A stretch of 64,000 nucleotides of DNA from an uncultured Sphingorhabdus sp. (lineage in GTDB: Bacteria; Pseudomonadota; Alphaproteobacteria; Sphingomonadales; Sphingomonadaceae), in contig CANMXN010000001.1 of assembly GCA_947501885.1 (NCBI GenBank), forward strand, positions 310,001 to 374,000. Direction: 5' to 3'. The notes under the pieces are model-generated. The model did not search any database. It was not told where the DNA came from and worked only from the letters and a program-made list of their open reading frames with translations. This document shows, piece by piece, positions 35,672 to 45,292 of the stretch; the first letter of the stretch is position 1; the number at the start of each line of letters is the position of its first letter. The position numbers and the translations under genes were made by a program.

Positions 35672-36315
35672 TGAACAAAGGCATAGTCGGCCATTTTATA
35701 ACGTTAGAAGGCGGTGAGGGTTGCGGCAAATCAACCCAAGTGAAAGCATTAGCCACCCGTTTGAGTGATTTGGGTTATGATGTGATTACAACACGCGAAC
35801 CTGGCGGTACCGACAATGCAGAGACGATAAGAGATTTGCTCTTAAATGGCGGAGATAATCGTTGGGATAGCCGATCTGAATCACTTTTATTTGCTGCTGC
35901 ACGTGCTGATCATATTCGGAACTTAATTAAACCTGCTTTGTTGCGTGGACAGTGGGTTATTTGTGATCGCTTTATCGACAGCAGCCGTGCCTATCAAAGC
36001 GGTGGTTCAGGCTTAAGCGATGATATTATCTTAAAGCTGCATAATATTGGCAGCGAGGGTTTTATGCCTGATCGCACTTTGGTTCTAGATTTAGATGAGA
36101 ATATTGCCAATGAGCGTGTTACAATGCGTGATGGCGATAATAGAGACCGTATTGGCGGACGTGACAAACAATTTCATCAAAAGGTAAGACAAGCGTTTCG
36201 TAGCTACGCTGAACAGGAACCTGATCGTATTAGACTGATTAATGCTAATGCCGCTATTGGTAAAATTACCGATGACATTATAGAAATTTTATCAGATTTA
36301 ATTGAGCGAAAATGA
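35668..36315 (+). CDS. tmk: Thymidylate kinase
   Basis: It phosphorylates dTMP to dTDP. The P-loop is EGGEGCGKST close to the N-terminus. TTREPGGT and CDRFIDSSRAYQSGG are the DR(Y/F) and substrate motifs. I choose ATG 35668 because it overlaps the dacA stop (ATGA) and puts the P-loop at the usual distance; an upstream ATG (35638) lies inside dacA. The 3' end overlaps or abuts holB, in the usual alphaproteobacterial order. Confidence 0.94.
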   Translation: MMNKGIVGHFITLEGGEGCGKSTQVKALATRLSDLGYDVITTREPGGTDNAETIRDLLLNGGDNRWDSRSESLLFAAARADHIRNLIKPALLRGQWVICDRFIDSSRAYQSGGSGLSDDIILKLHNIGSEGFMPDRTLVLDLDENIANERVTMRDGDNRDRIGGRDKQFHQKVRQAFRSYAEQEPDRIRLINANAAIGKITDDIIEILSDLIERK

Positions 36316-37294
36316 TGGGTCTTCGCCAATGAACATATTATTGGGACATGATAAATGTTGGAGCATTTTCAATAATGCTCTTCAATCTGGTAAACTTCAT
36401 CATGGATGGATATTGGCAGGAGCTCGTGGGATCGGAAAAGCAGGTTTTGCTAAACAGATTGCGCGTAAAATTTTAGATCAAGAAGGGCGCTATACGGCAC
36501 TCTTTGATGCAGGTACATTTCCAGATTTATATGTCATTAGCAGACCCCCAAAAGAAGAGCCAAAGCCAGGAGAGGGGATAGCAGTTGATGCAGAATTAAA
36601 ACGCAGCATCAACATCGATCAAATTCGTAAACTTCAATCTAAACTAGCCAATAAAGCCTCTATGTCAGATAAAAGGGTTATCATTATTGATGCTGCCGAT
36701 GATGTAGAGCGCGCGGGAGCCAATGCATTACTCAAAAGCCTAGAAGAACCACCCGAAGGCACAATATTCTTGCTCATCAGCCATGCTAGCGAAAAATTAT
36801 TACCCACCATAAAGTCACGTTGTCAAATATTGCGCTTTGAACCTTTATCTCATGAGCAAATGAATGATGCATTATCTCAGCAATTTCCTGATATTGCAGA
36901 TGATGAAAAGAGCGCCCTCATAAAGGCAGGTAAAGGCTCCCCTGGACAGGCTATCGCTTATATGGGGTTGGGCATGGCTGAAATAGAAGCCAGTTTGGAC
37001 AATATTAGGAAATCTGGTGATCCGCAGAATATTGAACGGGCTAAACTTATGAAGTCTCTAACTCTAAAAGCCGCACAAAACAAATATGAAGCCTTTTTGA
37101 GAAGGGCACCTAGTTATATTGCTGAATATGCACCTTATGCGGATATCCATAGAATGGATGTTATCAGCGATTGTTATAATAAAGCGAATGATTTAGCGGG
37201 TAGGGCGATAGGGTTGTCGTTGGACAAGCAAGCTGTTGTTTTTGAAATGGCAAGCTTGCTGTCCAAGCTACAAACGCATAAGCCAAGACGATAA
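36302..37294 (+). CDS. holB: DNA polymerase III delta' subunit
   Basis: This is a clamp-loader subunit of the replisome, of AAA+ fold. The P-loop-like GARGIGKAGFA, a RSINIDQIRKLQSKL segment and the sensor region LLKSLEEPPEGTIFLLISH are typical. The start is uncertain: TTG at 36302 overlaps tmk, while ATG at 36329 gives a form beginning MNILLGHDKCW. There is no cysteine cluster like the zinc module of the gamma subunit. The downstream neighbour is metG after 17 bases. Confidence 0.9.
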   Translation: MSENDGSSPMNILLGHDKCWSIFNNALQSGKLHHGWILAGARGIGKAGFAKQIARKILDQEGRYTALFDAGTFPDLYVISRPPKEEPKPGEGIAVDAELKRSINIDQIRKLQSKLANKASMSDKRVIIIDAADDVERAGANALLKSLEEPPEGTIFLLISHASEKLLPTIKSRCQILRFEPLSHEQMNDALSQQFPDIADDEKSALIKAGKGSPGQAIAYMGLGMAEIEASLDNIRKSGDPQNIERAKLMKSLTLKAAQNKYEAFLRRAPSYIAEYAPYADIHRMDVISDCYNKANDLAGRAIGLSLDKQAVVFEMASLLSKLQTHKPRR

Positions 37295-37311
37295 TTTGAG
37301 AATCGGATGAT

Positions 37312-38877
37312 ATGACTAAGCCTTATTATATTACCACTGCAATAAGCTACCCCAATGGCAAGCCGCATATTGGCCACGCTTATGAAGCCATTGCCTCCGA
37401 TGTTATGGCGCGTTTTCAGCGTTATATGGGCCGTGATGTACGGTTTCAAACGGGTACTGATGAACATGGTCTAAAGATGGCACAAAAAGCACGGGAGCTT
37501 GGTCAAACACCGCGTGAATTGGCCGATGAGATGTCCTCCTATTTTATCGAAATGTGTGATAAGCTTAATATATCTTATGATCGTTTTTTGCGTACTGTTG
37601 AAGAGGAACACCATATTGCGAGTCAAGCCCTATGGGCGGCAATGGAAGCCAATGATGATCTTTATCTGGATCGTTATGAGGGTTGGTATTCGATCCGAGA
37701 TGAAGCCTATTATGATGAAAAAGAATTGATTGAAGCCAAAGATAGTGAAGGTAATATAGAAAAATTATCGCCGCAAGGTACGCCTGTAGAGTGGACCGTT
37801 GAGGAAAGTTGGTTTTTCCGCCTTAGCAAATATGAAAAACCGCTGCTTGAATTATATCGGTCACAATTAGGTTTTATTCAGCCCGAGAGCCGCCGTAATG
37901 AAATTATGCGTTTTGTAGAAGGTGGTTTAAATGATCTTAGCATATCACGTACCAGTTTTGATTGGGGGGTAAAGGTTCCAAGTGATGGGGATAGTAAACA
38001 TGTGATGTATGTTTGGGTCGATGCGCTTACCAATTATCTCACAGGCCTCGGTTATCCTGCAAAAACAGAAGATTATGATACATATTGGCCCGCTGACTTG
38101 CATCTTATTGGCAAAGATATAACACGCTTTCATGCCATATATTGGCCCGCATTTTTGATGAGCGCCAACTTACCATTACCAAAGCAAGTGTTCGGACACG
38201 GGTTTCTTCTCAACAAAGGTGAGAAAATGTCCAAATCAATCGGTAATGTTGTCGACCCGATTGCATTGGCAGATGCTTTTGGTGTGGACCAGCTACGCTA
38301 TTATTTGATGGCCGATGTTAATTTTGGCCAAGACGGTAGTTATAGTGCTGAATCTATTGTCTTGCGCTGCAATGCCGATTTGGCGAATAGCTTTGGTAAT
38401 TTGGCACAACGTACTTTGTCTATGATATTCAAAAATCTAAACGGCATTATTAATTTTGATTATGATATTCATAAAGATGATAGTGATTTATTAGAAATTA
38501 TAGCTGAAGCAACGCAAAAGCAGCTTGCCGAAGCTTTTGAAAGTCTCGATTTTTCACATGGGATAGAAGCTTGGATGCGCGCTGTACAGGCTTGCAACCA
38601 ATATGTAGACGATCAAGCGCCTTGGGGGCTAAAAAAAACAGATCCTGATCGTATGAAAGCCGTGCTTATGACCTTATTTATTGGCATAAGAGATTTGAGC
38701 ATCGCTATAGCTCCGCTTATTCCCGAAAAGTCTGCACGAATATTGGATCAAATGGGTATTAAAGGCCGTGATTTTAGAGCTTTATGTGATAATGATTGGA
38801 AAGCAGAATTAAGTGGCTTTACATTAGATAAACCTGAACCTGCCTTCCCGCGTCTTGAATTACCAGCGGAGGATTAA
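37312..38877 (+). CDS. metG: Methionyl-tRNA synthetase
   Basis: It charges tRNA-Met and initiator tRNA. The class I signatures are visible as the HIGH-like PHIGHAY near residue 20 and KMSKS in KGEKMSKSIGN. The 521-residue length shows that the C-terminal dimerisation/EMAP domain of E. coli MetG is absent. I see no four-Cys zinc knuckle in the connective peptide, so it is the zinc-less form. It lies in an operon between holB and tatD (two-base gap). Confidence 0.95.
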   Translation: MTKPYYITTAISYPNGKPHIGHAYEAIASDVMARFQRYMGRDVRFQTGTDEHGLKMAQKARELGQTPRELADEMSSYFIEMCDKLNISYDRFLRTVEEEHHIASQALWAAMEANDDLYLDRYEGWYSIRDEAYYDEKELIEAKDSEGNIEKLSPQGTPVEWTVEESWFFRLSKYEKPLLELYRSQLGFIQPESRRNEIMRFVEGGLNDLSISRTSFDWGVKVPSDGDSKHVMYVWVDALTNYLTGLGYPAKTEDYDTYWPADLHLIGKDITRFHAIYWPAFLMSANLPLPKQVFGHGFLLNKGEKMSKSIGNVVDPIALADAFGVDQLRYYLMADVNFGQDGSYSAESIVLRCNADLANSFGNLAQRTLSMIFKNLNGIINFDYDIHKDDSDLLEIIAEATQKQLAEAFESLDFSHGIEAWMRAVQACNQYVDDQAPWGLKKTDPDRMKAVLMTLFIGIRDLSIAIAPLIPEKSARILDQMGIKGRDFRALCDNDWKAELSGFTLDKPEPAFPRLELPAED

Positions 38878-38879
38878 TC

Positions 38880-39659
38880 ATGCTCATCGACAGCCATTGC
38901 CACCTCAATTATAAAGGCATCGTTGAACAACAAGATGATGTGCTGACACGGGCGAGGGAAGTGGGCGTTACGGGCATGCTCAATATATCGACCCGCGAAA
39001 GCGAGTGGGATGATATCATTACCCTTGCCGAACAACAAAAAGATATATGGGCCAGCGTCGGCATTCATCCGCATGAAGCGGACGAACATCCTGATATGGA
39101 TACGCATAAATTGGTCAAAAAAGCTCAGCATGATCGCGTAGTTGCTATTGGCGAAACGGGGCTTGATTATTATTATGATCATAGTGACCGTGATAATCAG
39201 AAGAAAAGCTTTCGTAGCCATATTGTTGCTGCGCGGGAAACTGGTTTACCGTTAATTGTACATACACGCGACGCTGAAGAAGATACAGCCAATATTATGC
39301 GTGAAGAGATGGAGAAGGGCGCTTACCCAGCGGTTATCCACTGTTTTACAGCCAGTGATGAATTCGCCAAAATCGCACTAGATATTGGATGCTATATTAG
39401 TATTTCAGGTATTGTAACGTTTAAAAACGCAAAAGAATTACAACATAGCGCATCTTGGATACCTGCAGATCGATTGTTGATAGAGACGGATTCGCCTTTT
39501 CTAGCACCAGTGCCGCATCGCGGAAAAACAGGCGAACCAGCATTTGTGGCTGATACGGCTAATTTTTTGGCGCAGCTTCGCGGTGTTGAAGAAGAGCAGC
39601 TCAAAAAACAAACTGCTGAGAATTTTTTCAACCTATTTAGCAAAGCAAAGCCAGCGTAA
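38880..39659 (+). CDS. TatD-family metal-dependent DNase (YcfH-like)
   Basis: The 259-residue amidohydrolase-fold protein contains the metal ligands in the N-terminal DSHCHLNY, the central GETGLDYYYDHS, VIHCFTA and the late ETDSPFLAP. Family members are 3'-5' DNA/RNA exonucleases or D-Tyr-tRNA deacylase-like enzymes; the exact role here is not shown. In bacteria it sits between metG and the next hydrolase in this same order. Its stop overlaps the next start by one base. Confidence 0.9.
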   Translation: MLIDSHCHLNYKGIVEQQDDVLTRAREVGVTGMLNISTRESEWDDIITLAEQQKDIWASVGIHPHEADEHPDMDTHKLVKKAQHDRVVAIGETGLDYYYDHSDRDNQKKSFRSHIVAARETGLPLIVHTRDAEEDTANIMREEMEKGAYPAVIHCFTASDEFAKIALDIGCYISISGIVTFKNAKELQHSASWIPADRLLIETDSPFLAPVPHRGKTGEPAFVADTANFLAQLRGVEEEQLKKQTAENFFNLFSKAKPA

Positions 39660-40426
39660 TGAAGCTGACTATTTTAGGATGCGGTACATCCGCTGGCGTT
39701 CCCAGAATTGGCAATGATTGGGGGAAATGTGATCCTACGGAACCCAAAAATAAACGTACCCGTGTTTCTATTTTGGTGCAAAGCGATAATCATGGGATTT
39801 TGGTCGATACTTCACCCGATCTGCGTCATCAGCTTTTGGCGGCGGGGACAACGGATATAAATAGCGTATTATGGACGCACGACCATGCCGATCATACACA
39901 TGGAATCGATGAGTTGCGGCAAATATTTTTTAAAACCCGCATTCCAGTCGCGGGCTATGCCAGTGAAGCAACAATGACCTCGCTCAAACGCAGATTTGGT
40001 TATGTGTTTGAGGGTAATAGTGGTTATCCAACCACATGCGACGGCCAAATATTACCGCCAGATTCTTTACAATTAGACGATTTTAAAATATCTTACACCG
40101 AGCAACCGCATGGACCAATATTTTCGACCGGTTACCGCATATCACATGAAGGAAAGTCACTATGTTATGCCACTGATTTTGGCGAAATTACCAATGATAT
40201 GGTCGATACCTATGGTGGTACGGATTTGTTGATTGTCGATTGCCTTCGTCAAGATCCGCACCCAACCCATGCGAATTTGGATATGGCACTTGAATTAATT
40301 GACCGCTGTGCTGCTAAATATGCTATTTTGACGCATATGGATAAAAATATGGATTATCATACAATTGCTAATATGCTGCCGTCTCATGTAGAACCCGCAT
40401 TTGATATGATGAGTATGGAGTTATAA
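39659..40426 (+). CDS. Metallo-beta-lactamase-fold hydrolase (PhnP-like)
   Basis: The 255-residue cytoplasmic protein has the metal motif HDHADH in LWTHDHADHTHGID. GCGTSAGVPRIG lies near the start and further ligands in YATDFGE and LTHMDK. It resembles PhnP-like cyclic phosphodiesterases, but no phosphonate genes are nearby and the substrate is unknown. One-base overlaps with both neighbours show tight coupling in the operon. Confidence 0.87.
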   Translation: MKLTILGCGTSAGVPRIGNDWGKCDPTEPKNKRTRVSILVQSDNHGILVDTSPDLRHQLLAAGTTDINSVLWTHDHADHTHGIDELRQIFFKTRIPVAGYASEATMTSLKRRFGYVFEGNSGYPTTCDGQILPPDSLQLDDFKISYTEQPHGPIFSTGYRISHEGKSLCYATDFGEITNDMVDTYGGTDLLIVDCLRQDPHPTHANLDMALELIDRCAAKYAILTHMDKNMDYHTIANMLPSHVEPAFDMMSMEL

Positions 40427-41019
40427 TGGAGCAGGGCGGCTATCTCTTATATAGCTTAATATTTTTGGTGTTGGTTGTTAGCTCGCTCGCCGCAAGACGT
40501 GTGCCTATGGGGCAAATGATGAAAATGGCGCTCATGTGGATTGGTATTTTCATCATATTATTCATTATATTCAGTTTTCGTACTGAATTATCTTATGTTT
40601 GGGACAGAGTTAAATCCGATATTGCTGGTACAAGTAACCAAAGCAGCAACGGTCAGGAAATTATCTTAACCCAAAGAGATGACGGACATTTCTGGCTTAG
40701 AGCTTCTGTAAATGGCGTACCGATAGATTTTCTTGTTGATAGCGGCGCTACAGCTATTGCAATGAGCACAGCAGATGCTGAAAAAGCCAATATTCCATAT
40801 GATCCGAATAGCATTCCAGTTTTAACTGATACCGCCAACGGTGTGAGCAAGAATTACCGTGCCACTATAGATGTGCTTCAAACGGAAGACGCAACATTTG
40901 AAAATGTGAATGTCTTGGTTGCACCAACTTTGGGTGACACTAATTTGCTGGGTATGAGTTATTTAAATAGATTACAAAGTTGGCGTGTAGAAGGCAACAG
41001 GATGATATTACAGCCTTAA
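40426..41019 (+). CDS. Membrane-anchored retropepsin-like aspartic protease
   Basis: The 197-residue protein has two N-terminal hydrophobic segments (YLLYSLIFLVLVVSSLA and MALMWIGIFIILFIIF). The second half is a single-lobe aspartic protease domain with the active-site FLVDSGATAIAMS and the flap/late motif NLLGMSYLNRLQSW. This matches the TIGR02281-type clan AA proteases of Proteobacteria. It must dimerise to be active. The substrate is unknown. It ends the operon that began at 32409. Confidence 0.85.
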   Translation: MEQGGYLLYSLIFLVLVVSSLAARRVPMGQMMKMALMWIGIFIILFIIFSFRTELSYVWDRVKSDIAGTSNQSSNGQEIILTQRDDGHFWLRASVNGVPIDFLVDSGATAIAMSTADAEKANIPYDPNSIPVLTDTANGVSKNYRATIDVLQTEDATFENVNVLVAPTLGDTNLLGMSYLNRLQSWRVEGNRMILQP

Positions 41020-41108
41020 TCTAACGTTTGGGATCATATCTAATAGGTTTGTATCATTATAGGCAAGAGATAAAATTTAACATAATATTTATTATCGAAC
41101 TTTTATAT

Positions 41109-41576
41109 TCATTCTATAACCAAGGCTATGCTCTCTTTTACTTCTTGTAGTACGGGAAATGTACTTGTTTGTTGAACGCCAGGTAAATCAGATAATATAT
41201 CGGCCATAAACAAACGATAAGATTGCACATCTTTACTACGAATTTTGAGCAAATAATCATAACCTCCTGACATCATATGACAGGATAATATCTCAGGAAT
41301 ATTTCGAACAGCCTGGTTAAATTCATTGAGTGTATCACGCGTTGTATTGTGCAATTTTACTTGCACATAAACAAGATGAGATTGCCCAATTTTATGCGGA
41401 TCAATATCTGCACGATAACCGCGAATATAGCCATCTTTTTCCAACCTTCGAAGCCTGTTGAGGCAAGGTGATTTGGTGAGATTTACTTTATCGGCAAGCT
41501 CAACAATGGGAATACGCCCTTCCCGCTGAATAACATGCAATATATTTTTATCAATTTGGTCCAATGTTTTGTTCAT
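41109..41576 (-). CDS. putR: Lrp/AsnC-type regulator, probable PutR
   Basis: It has a helix-turn-helix (LADKVNLTKSPCLNRLRRLEKDG) then the RAM effector domain (YRADIDPHKIGQSHLVYVQVKL). Start at ATG 41576 gives the usual length of about 155 residues; upstream ATGs (41582, 41666) add a hydrophobic, non-family extension. It is divergent from putA with 137 bases between, the arrangement in which PutR activates putA in response to proline in other alphaproteobacteria. That role is inferred. Confidence 0.85.
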   Translation of the reverse strand: MNKTLDQIDKNILHVIQREGRIPIVELADKVNLTKSPCLNRLRRLEKDGYIRGYRADIDPHKIGQSHLVYVQVKLHNTTRDTLNEFNQAVRNIPEILSCHMMSGGYDYLLKIRSKDVQSYRLFMADILSDLPGVQQTSTFPVLQEVKESIALVIE

Positions 41577-41713
41577 TATCATAATACACATCAAAATAAT
41601 GATTGAAGCAATATATAAATTCCAAATGAATTGTATTTTGTAAAAATTCAGGAACATTTCCTGCAAAATAATGACTAATGAGAAATAATATTATCATTTG
41701 TAACGAGTAAGCT

Positions 41714-44700
41714 ATGACCCAGAAATTTGCTATTGATCTTGATAAACAATGTAAAGTTTTCAGCGCAATAGAAAGATATCATTATTGCGATGAAGATCAG
41801 CTCATTACCGAGATGTTAGATAATATAACCCTATCTAATGATGATAAGGTTACGATTCAAGATGATGCAAAGCAGCTTGTCGAACAATTACGTTCTAGCG
41901 ATATGAAATCATCATTAGTAGATGATTTGCTGCAAGAATATGGTCTTTCTAATCCAGAAGGCATTGCTTTAATGCGCCTTTCAGAGGCGTTGGTACGCAC
42001 GCCCGATGCTGCAACAGCCACCCTATTAATTCGTGACAAATTAATCAATGGCGATTGGTCTTCGCATGCTGGAAATAGCAGTTCCTTCATGGTGAATAGT
42101 GCAACAAAAGGCCTGCAATTTTCTAAATTTTGGGCGCGAAAAAGTGGCGGTAATGCCCCCTCCTCTGCCGTTAGCCAGATCGGTGATACCATTCTTCATA
42201 ATGCTATGAAACAAGGTATGCGATATATGGGTAATCATTTTGTCTTGGGTCGATCTATCGAGGAAGCCATAGAAAAATCTGCTGGCTATGATGCTAATAT
42301 CACCAATTTTTCTTATGATATGCTGGGTGAGGCCGCCTATACCAATGCTGATGCGCAGCGCTATTTTGAGGCTTATGAACATGCCGTGCAGAATATAGCC
42401 AATAACGGACCTTATAATGACGTTCGGGATGCACCTAGTATATCTGTGAAATTGTCGGCATTACATCCACGCTATGAAATCACCCATACTGAAGAAGTTT
42501 TATCTCCAATTTTAGACAAATTATTGCGCCTATGTACAATGGCAAAAGCAGGCAATTTTGGTATCACAATTGATGCCGAAGAATCAGAGCGTTTGGAAAT
42601 ATCGCTCATGCTTGTTGAGCAATTATGTGCGGCCGAACAATTAGCGCAATGGGACGGTTTGAGTATCGTAATACAAGCCTATCAGAAACGCGCCCTGCCC
42701 GTTATTGAACATATTATCTCGCTCAGTACGCAATATGATCGTAAATTGATGGTGCGTCTGGTTAAAGGTGCCTATTGGGATAGCGAAATTAAACGCGCAC
42801 AAGAAATGGGCTTGAGCGATTACCCCGTTTTCACCCGCAAAGAAAATAGCGATACATCTTATATTGCTTGCGCACAGGCCTTGCTCGTTGCCAGCGATCA
42901 TATCTTCTCGCAATTTGCTACGCATAATGCACATACGGCTATTTCTGTTGCGAACATGGCAATGCGCGATGACAAGGCGTTTGAGCTACAAAGGCTGCAT
43001 GGTATGGGCGATCAATTGCATATATTACTCGCACAAAAATATGGAGTTAAATCGCGTATTTATGCGCCCGTTGGGCCGCACAAAGATCTCTTGCCCTATC
43101 TCGTTCGGCGTTTGTTAGAAAATGGTGCCAATTCTTCATTTGTCAATCAGCTCAGCAATAATGATATATCTATCGATAATATCATCAAGGACCCGACGAT
43201 ATTAAGCCGCAAAAGTTTGGGACAAAAATCAAATCTCCCTTCCCCGCAGCATCATTTATCCGATGGTCGAGTGTCAGCCAAGGGGTTTGATTGGAACGAG
43301 ATTGGTACAATTAAACGTCTTTCTGAGCAATTTTCTCATCCGCCTCATATTGATGCAACATCATATTGCAATGGTATGCCCATAAATGGGGATAAGATTG
43401 AACGCTTTTCTCCTTTTGATACTTCGCAAAAAATTGGGGAAGCACAATATGCCGATATAAATGCTGTAAACGATATGGTGAGTAATGCAAAGACTGCGCA
43501 ATGGCATAGCAATTATGATGCATCAAGCCGTGCGAAGATTCTGCGTAATATTGCGGATAATTTGCTCAAACAAGAGAATGAATTGCTGAATATTATCATT
43601 TGGGAGGCTGGAAAAACCGTTGCCGATGCATTGGCAGAAGTGCGAGAAGCGGTTGATTTTTGCCGCTATTATGCGGATCAAGCAGAAAAGCTTAGCGATC
43701 GAGAGCCACTGGGCATTGTCGCCTGCATATCACCTTGGAACTTTCCTCTGGCAATTTACTTAGGTCAAATAGTTGCAGCCCTCTCTATGGGCAATACCGT
43801 TATAGCGAAACCTGCTGAACAAACACCGCTAATAGCCTATAAAATATATGATCTCATGCTGCAATCTGGTGTCCCAAAAGAAGCATTTCATTTGCTCATT
43901 GGCGATGGTGCAAAGCTAGGGAATGCCCTCACTTCGCATCAGGATATAGCGGCTATTTGTTTTACAGGTTCTACACGCACAGCAAAACAAATTGCGAGGA
44001 ATTTAGCCAATACGCAGCGCGCCGATATCCCCTTCATTGCGGAAACAGGCGGTATTAACGCGATGATTGTCGATTCAACGGCCTTGATGGAACAAGTGAT
44101 TGAAGATGTGCTGGCATCTGCTTTCCAAAGCGCTGGACAGAGGTGTTCAGCTTGCCGATTGGTTTGTATACAGGAAGATGTGGCCGATGATTTCATTAAA
44201 ATGCTGCGTGGGGCCATGGAAAATTTGCATCTTGGCGCTACCCGCTATTTTTCCACTGACGTAGGTCCTGTAATTGATGAGGCTGCACGTAACAATATTA
44301 TGCAGCATGTTGATACTATGAATAAGGTTCATAAAGATATTAGCGGAAAAGCCATTCAAAATGATATTGAAAAAGGTTATTTTGTTGTTCCACAAGCTTT
44401 TGAAATTGATGCTATATCAGATCTTAAACAAGAAATATTCGGCCCTGTGTTACATATAAAGCGTTTTAAAGCACATGAAATTGAGGATGTTATTGAGCAA
44501 ATTAATGCGCTTGGGTATGGCCTCACTATGGGCTTTCACACCCGCATTGATGCGCGTGCTCAGCAAATTTCCAAGACAGCAAAGGTCGGTAATCTCTATA
44601 TCAATCGTAATCAAATTGGTGCAGTCGTAGGTGTGCAGCCCTTTGGTGGTGAAGGCCTGTCAGGAACAGGACCAAAAGCTGGAGGCCCGCATTATTTGAA

Positions 44701-45229
44701 GCGCTTATCGCATAGAGAGCAGACCGTGCTTTCACCACATATTGCGCAAGAGGATCATGATTATTTTCTTGAAGAGTATGAACTTCCTGGCCCGACGGGA
44801 GAAAATAATAGCTTATCATTGCACCCGAGAGGCACAATATTATGCTTAGGCGGAGATGATAAACAGGCATTATATAGGCAGGTTTGTCTGGCACATACTG
44901 CTGGTAATCAGATAATAACTTTAGATGCATTTCGCATTGATATAGAGGCTAATAATGCATTATCGAATAATATGAATATTATATATGAAGATGTACAAAA
45001 TATTGACGCATCGCTGAACGAGAGTAATCACCAAAAATTACTTTTTCACGCAGTAGCCTGCGACGGAAAGAGGCGTTTAGATATTGCCACAAAAATAGCC
45101 CTTATGGATGGTGCAATTATGCCGATATTAAGCGCTTATGATGATATTGATCGCTATGCGATAGAGCGCTGTATTACTATCGATACAACGGCCGCTGGCG
45201 GCAATGCGACTTTATTGGCTGGCTTATGA
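41714..45229 (+). CDS. putA: Bifunctional proline dehydrogenase / pyrroline-5-carboxylate dehydrogenase
   Basis: It oxidises proline to glutamate in two steps on one polypeptide, feeding electrons to quinone via FAD and then NAD. The 1171-residue protein has an alpha region then the proline dehydrogenase barrel (GITIDAEESERLEISLML, LVKGAYWDSEIKRAQ). The aldehyde dehydrogenase domain follows, with ISPWNFPLAIYLGQ, FTGSTRTAKQI, ETGGINAMIVD and the catalytic Cys811 in GQRCSACRL. A C-terminal region continues to the end. There is no N-terminal ribbon-helix-helix, so it should not repress itself; the divergent PutR takes that job. Confidence 0.95.
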   Translation: MTQKFAIDLDKQCKVFSAIERYHYCDEDQLITEMLDNITLSNDDKVTIQDDAKQLVEQLRSSDMKSSLVDDLLQEYGLSNPEGIALMRLSEALVRTPDAATATLLIRDKLINGDWSSHAGNSSSFMVNSATKGLQFSKFWARKSGGNAPSSAVSQIGDTILHNAMKQGMRYMGNHFVLGRSIEEAIEKSAGYDANITNFSYDMLGEAAYTNADAQRYFEAYEHAVQNIANNGPYNDVRDAPSISVKLSALHPRYEITHTEEVLSPILDKLLRLCTMAKAGNFGITIDAEESERLEISLMLVEQLCAAEQLAQWDGLSIVIQAYQKRALPVIEHIISLSTQYDRKLMVRLVKGAYWDSEIKRAQEMGLSDYPVFTRKENSDTSYIACAQALLVASDHIFSQFATHNAHTAISVANMAMRDDKAFELQRLHGMGDQLHILLAQKYGVKSRIYAPVGPHKDLLPYLVRRLLENGANSSFVNQLSNNDISIDNIIKDPTILSRKSLGQKSNLPSPQHHLSDGRVSAKGFDWNEIGTIKRLSEQFSHPPHIDATSYCNGMPINGDKIERFSPFDTSQKIGEAQYADINAVNDMVSNAKTAQWHSNYDASSRAKILRNIADNLLKQENELLNIIIWEAGKTVADALAEVREAVDFCRYYADQAEKLSDREPLGIVACISPWNFPLAIYLGQIVAALSMGNTVIAKPAEQTPLIAYKIYDLMLQSGVPKEAFHLLIGDGAKLGNALTSHQDIAAICFTGSTRTAKQIARNLANTQRADIPFIAETGGINAMIVDSTALMEQVIEDVLASAFQSAGQRCSACRLVCIQEDVADDFIKMLRGAMENLHLGATRYFSTDVGPVIDEAARNNIMQHVDTMNKVHKDISGKAIQNDIEKGYFVVPQAFEIDAISDLKQEIFGPVLHIKRFKAHEIEDVIEQINALGYGLTMGFHTRIDARAQQISKTAKVGNLYINRNQIGAVVGVQPFGGEGLSGTGPKAGGPHYLKRLSHREQTVLSPHIAQEDHDYFLEEYELPGPTGENNSLSLHPRGTILCLGGDDKQALYRQVCLAHTAGNQIITLDAFRIDIEANNALSNNMNIIYEDVQNIDASLNESNHQKLLFHAVACDGKRRLDIATKIALMDGAIMPILSAYDDIDRYAIERCITIDTTAAGGNATLLAGL

Positions 45230-45292
45230 TAATGTGATGCCATAATTTCAATAAAGATAGTGCGGCATATGGAAATTTCATTATAGAGTATT

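Noticed and set aside
41577-41666. Hydrophobic 30-residue N-terminal extension of the Lrp regulator
   Set aside because: Lrp proteins are soluble and about 155 residues; the internal ATG fits, and the extension occupies the putA/putR promoter spacer.
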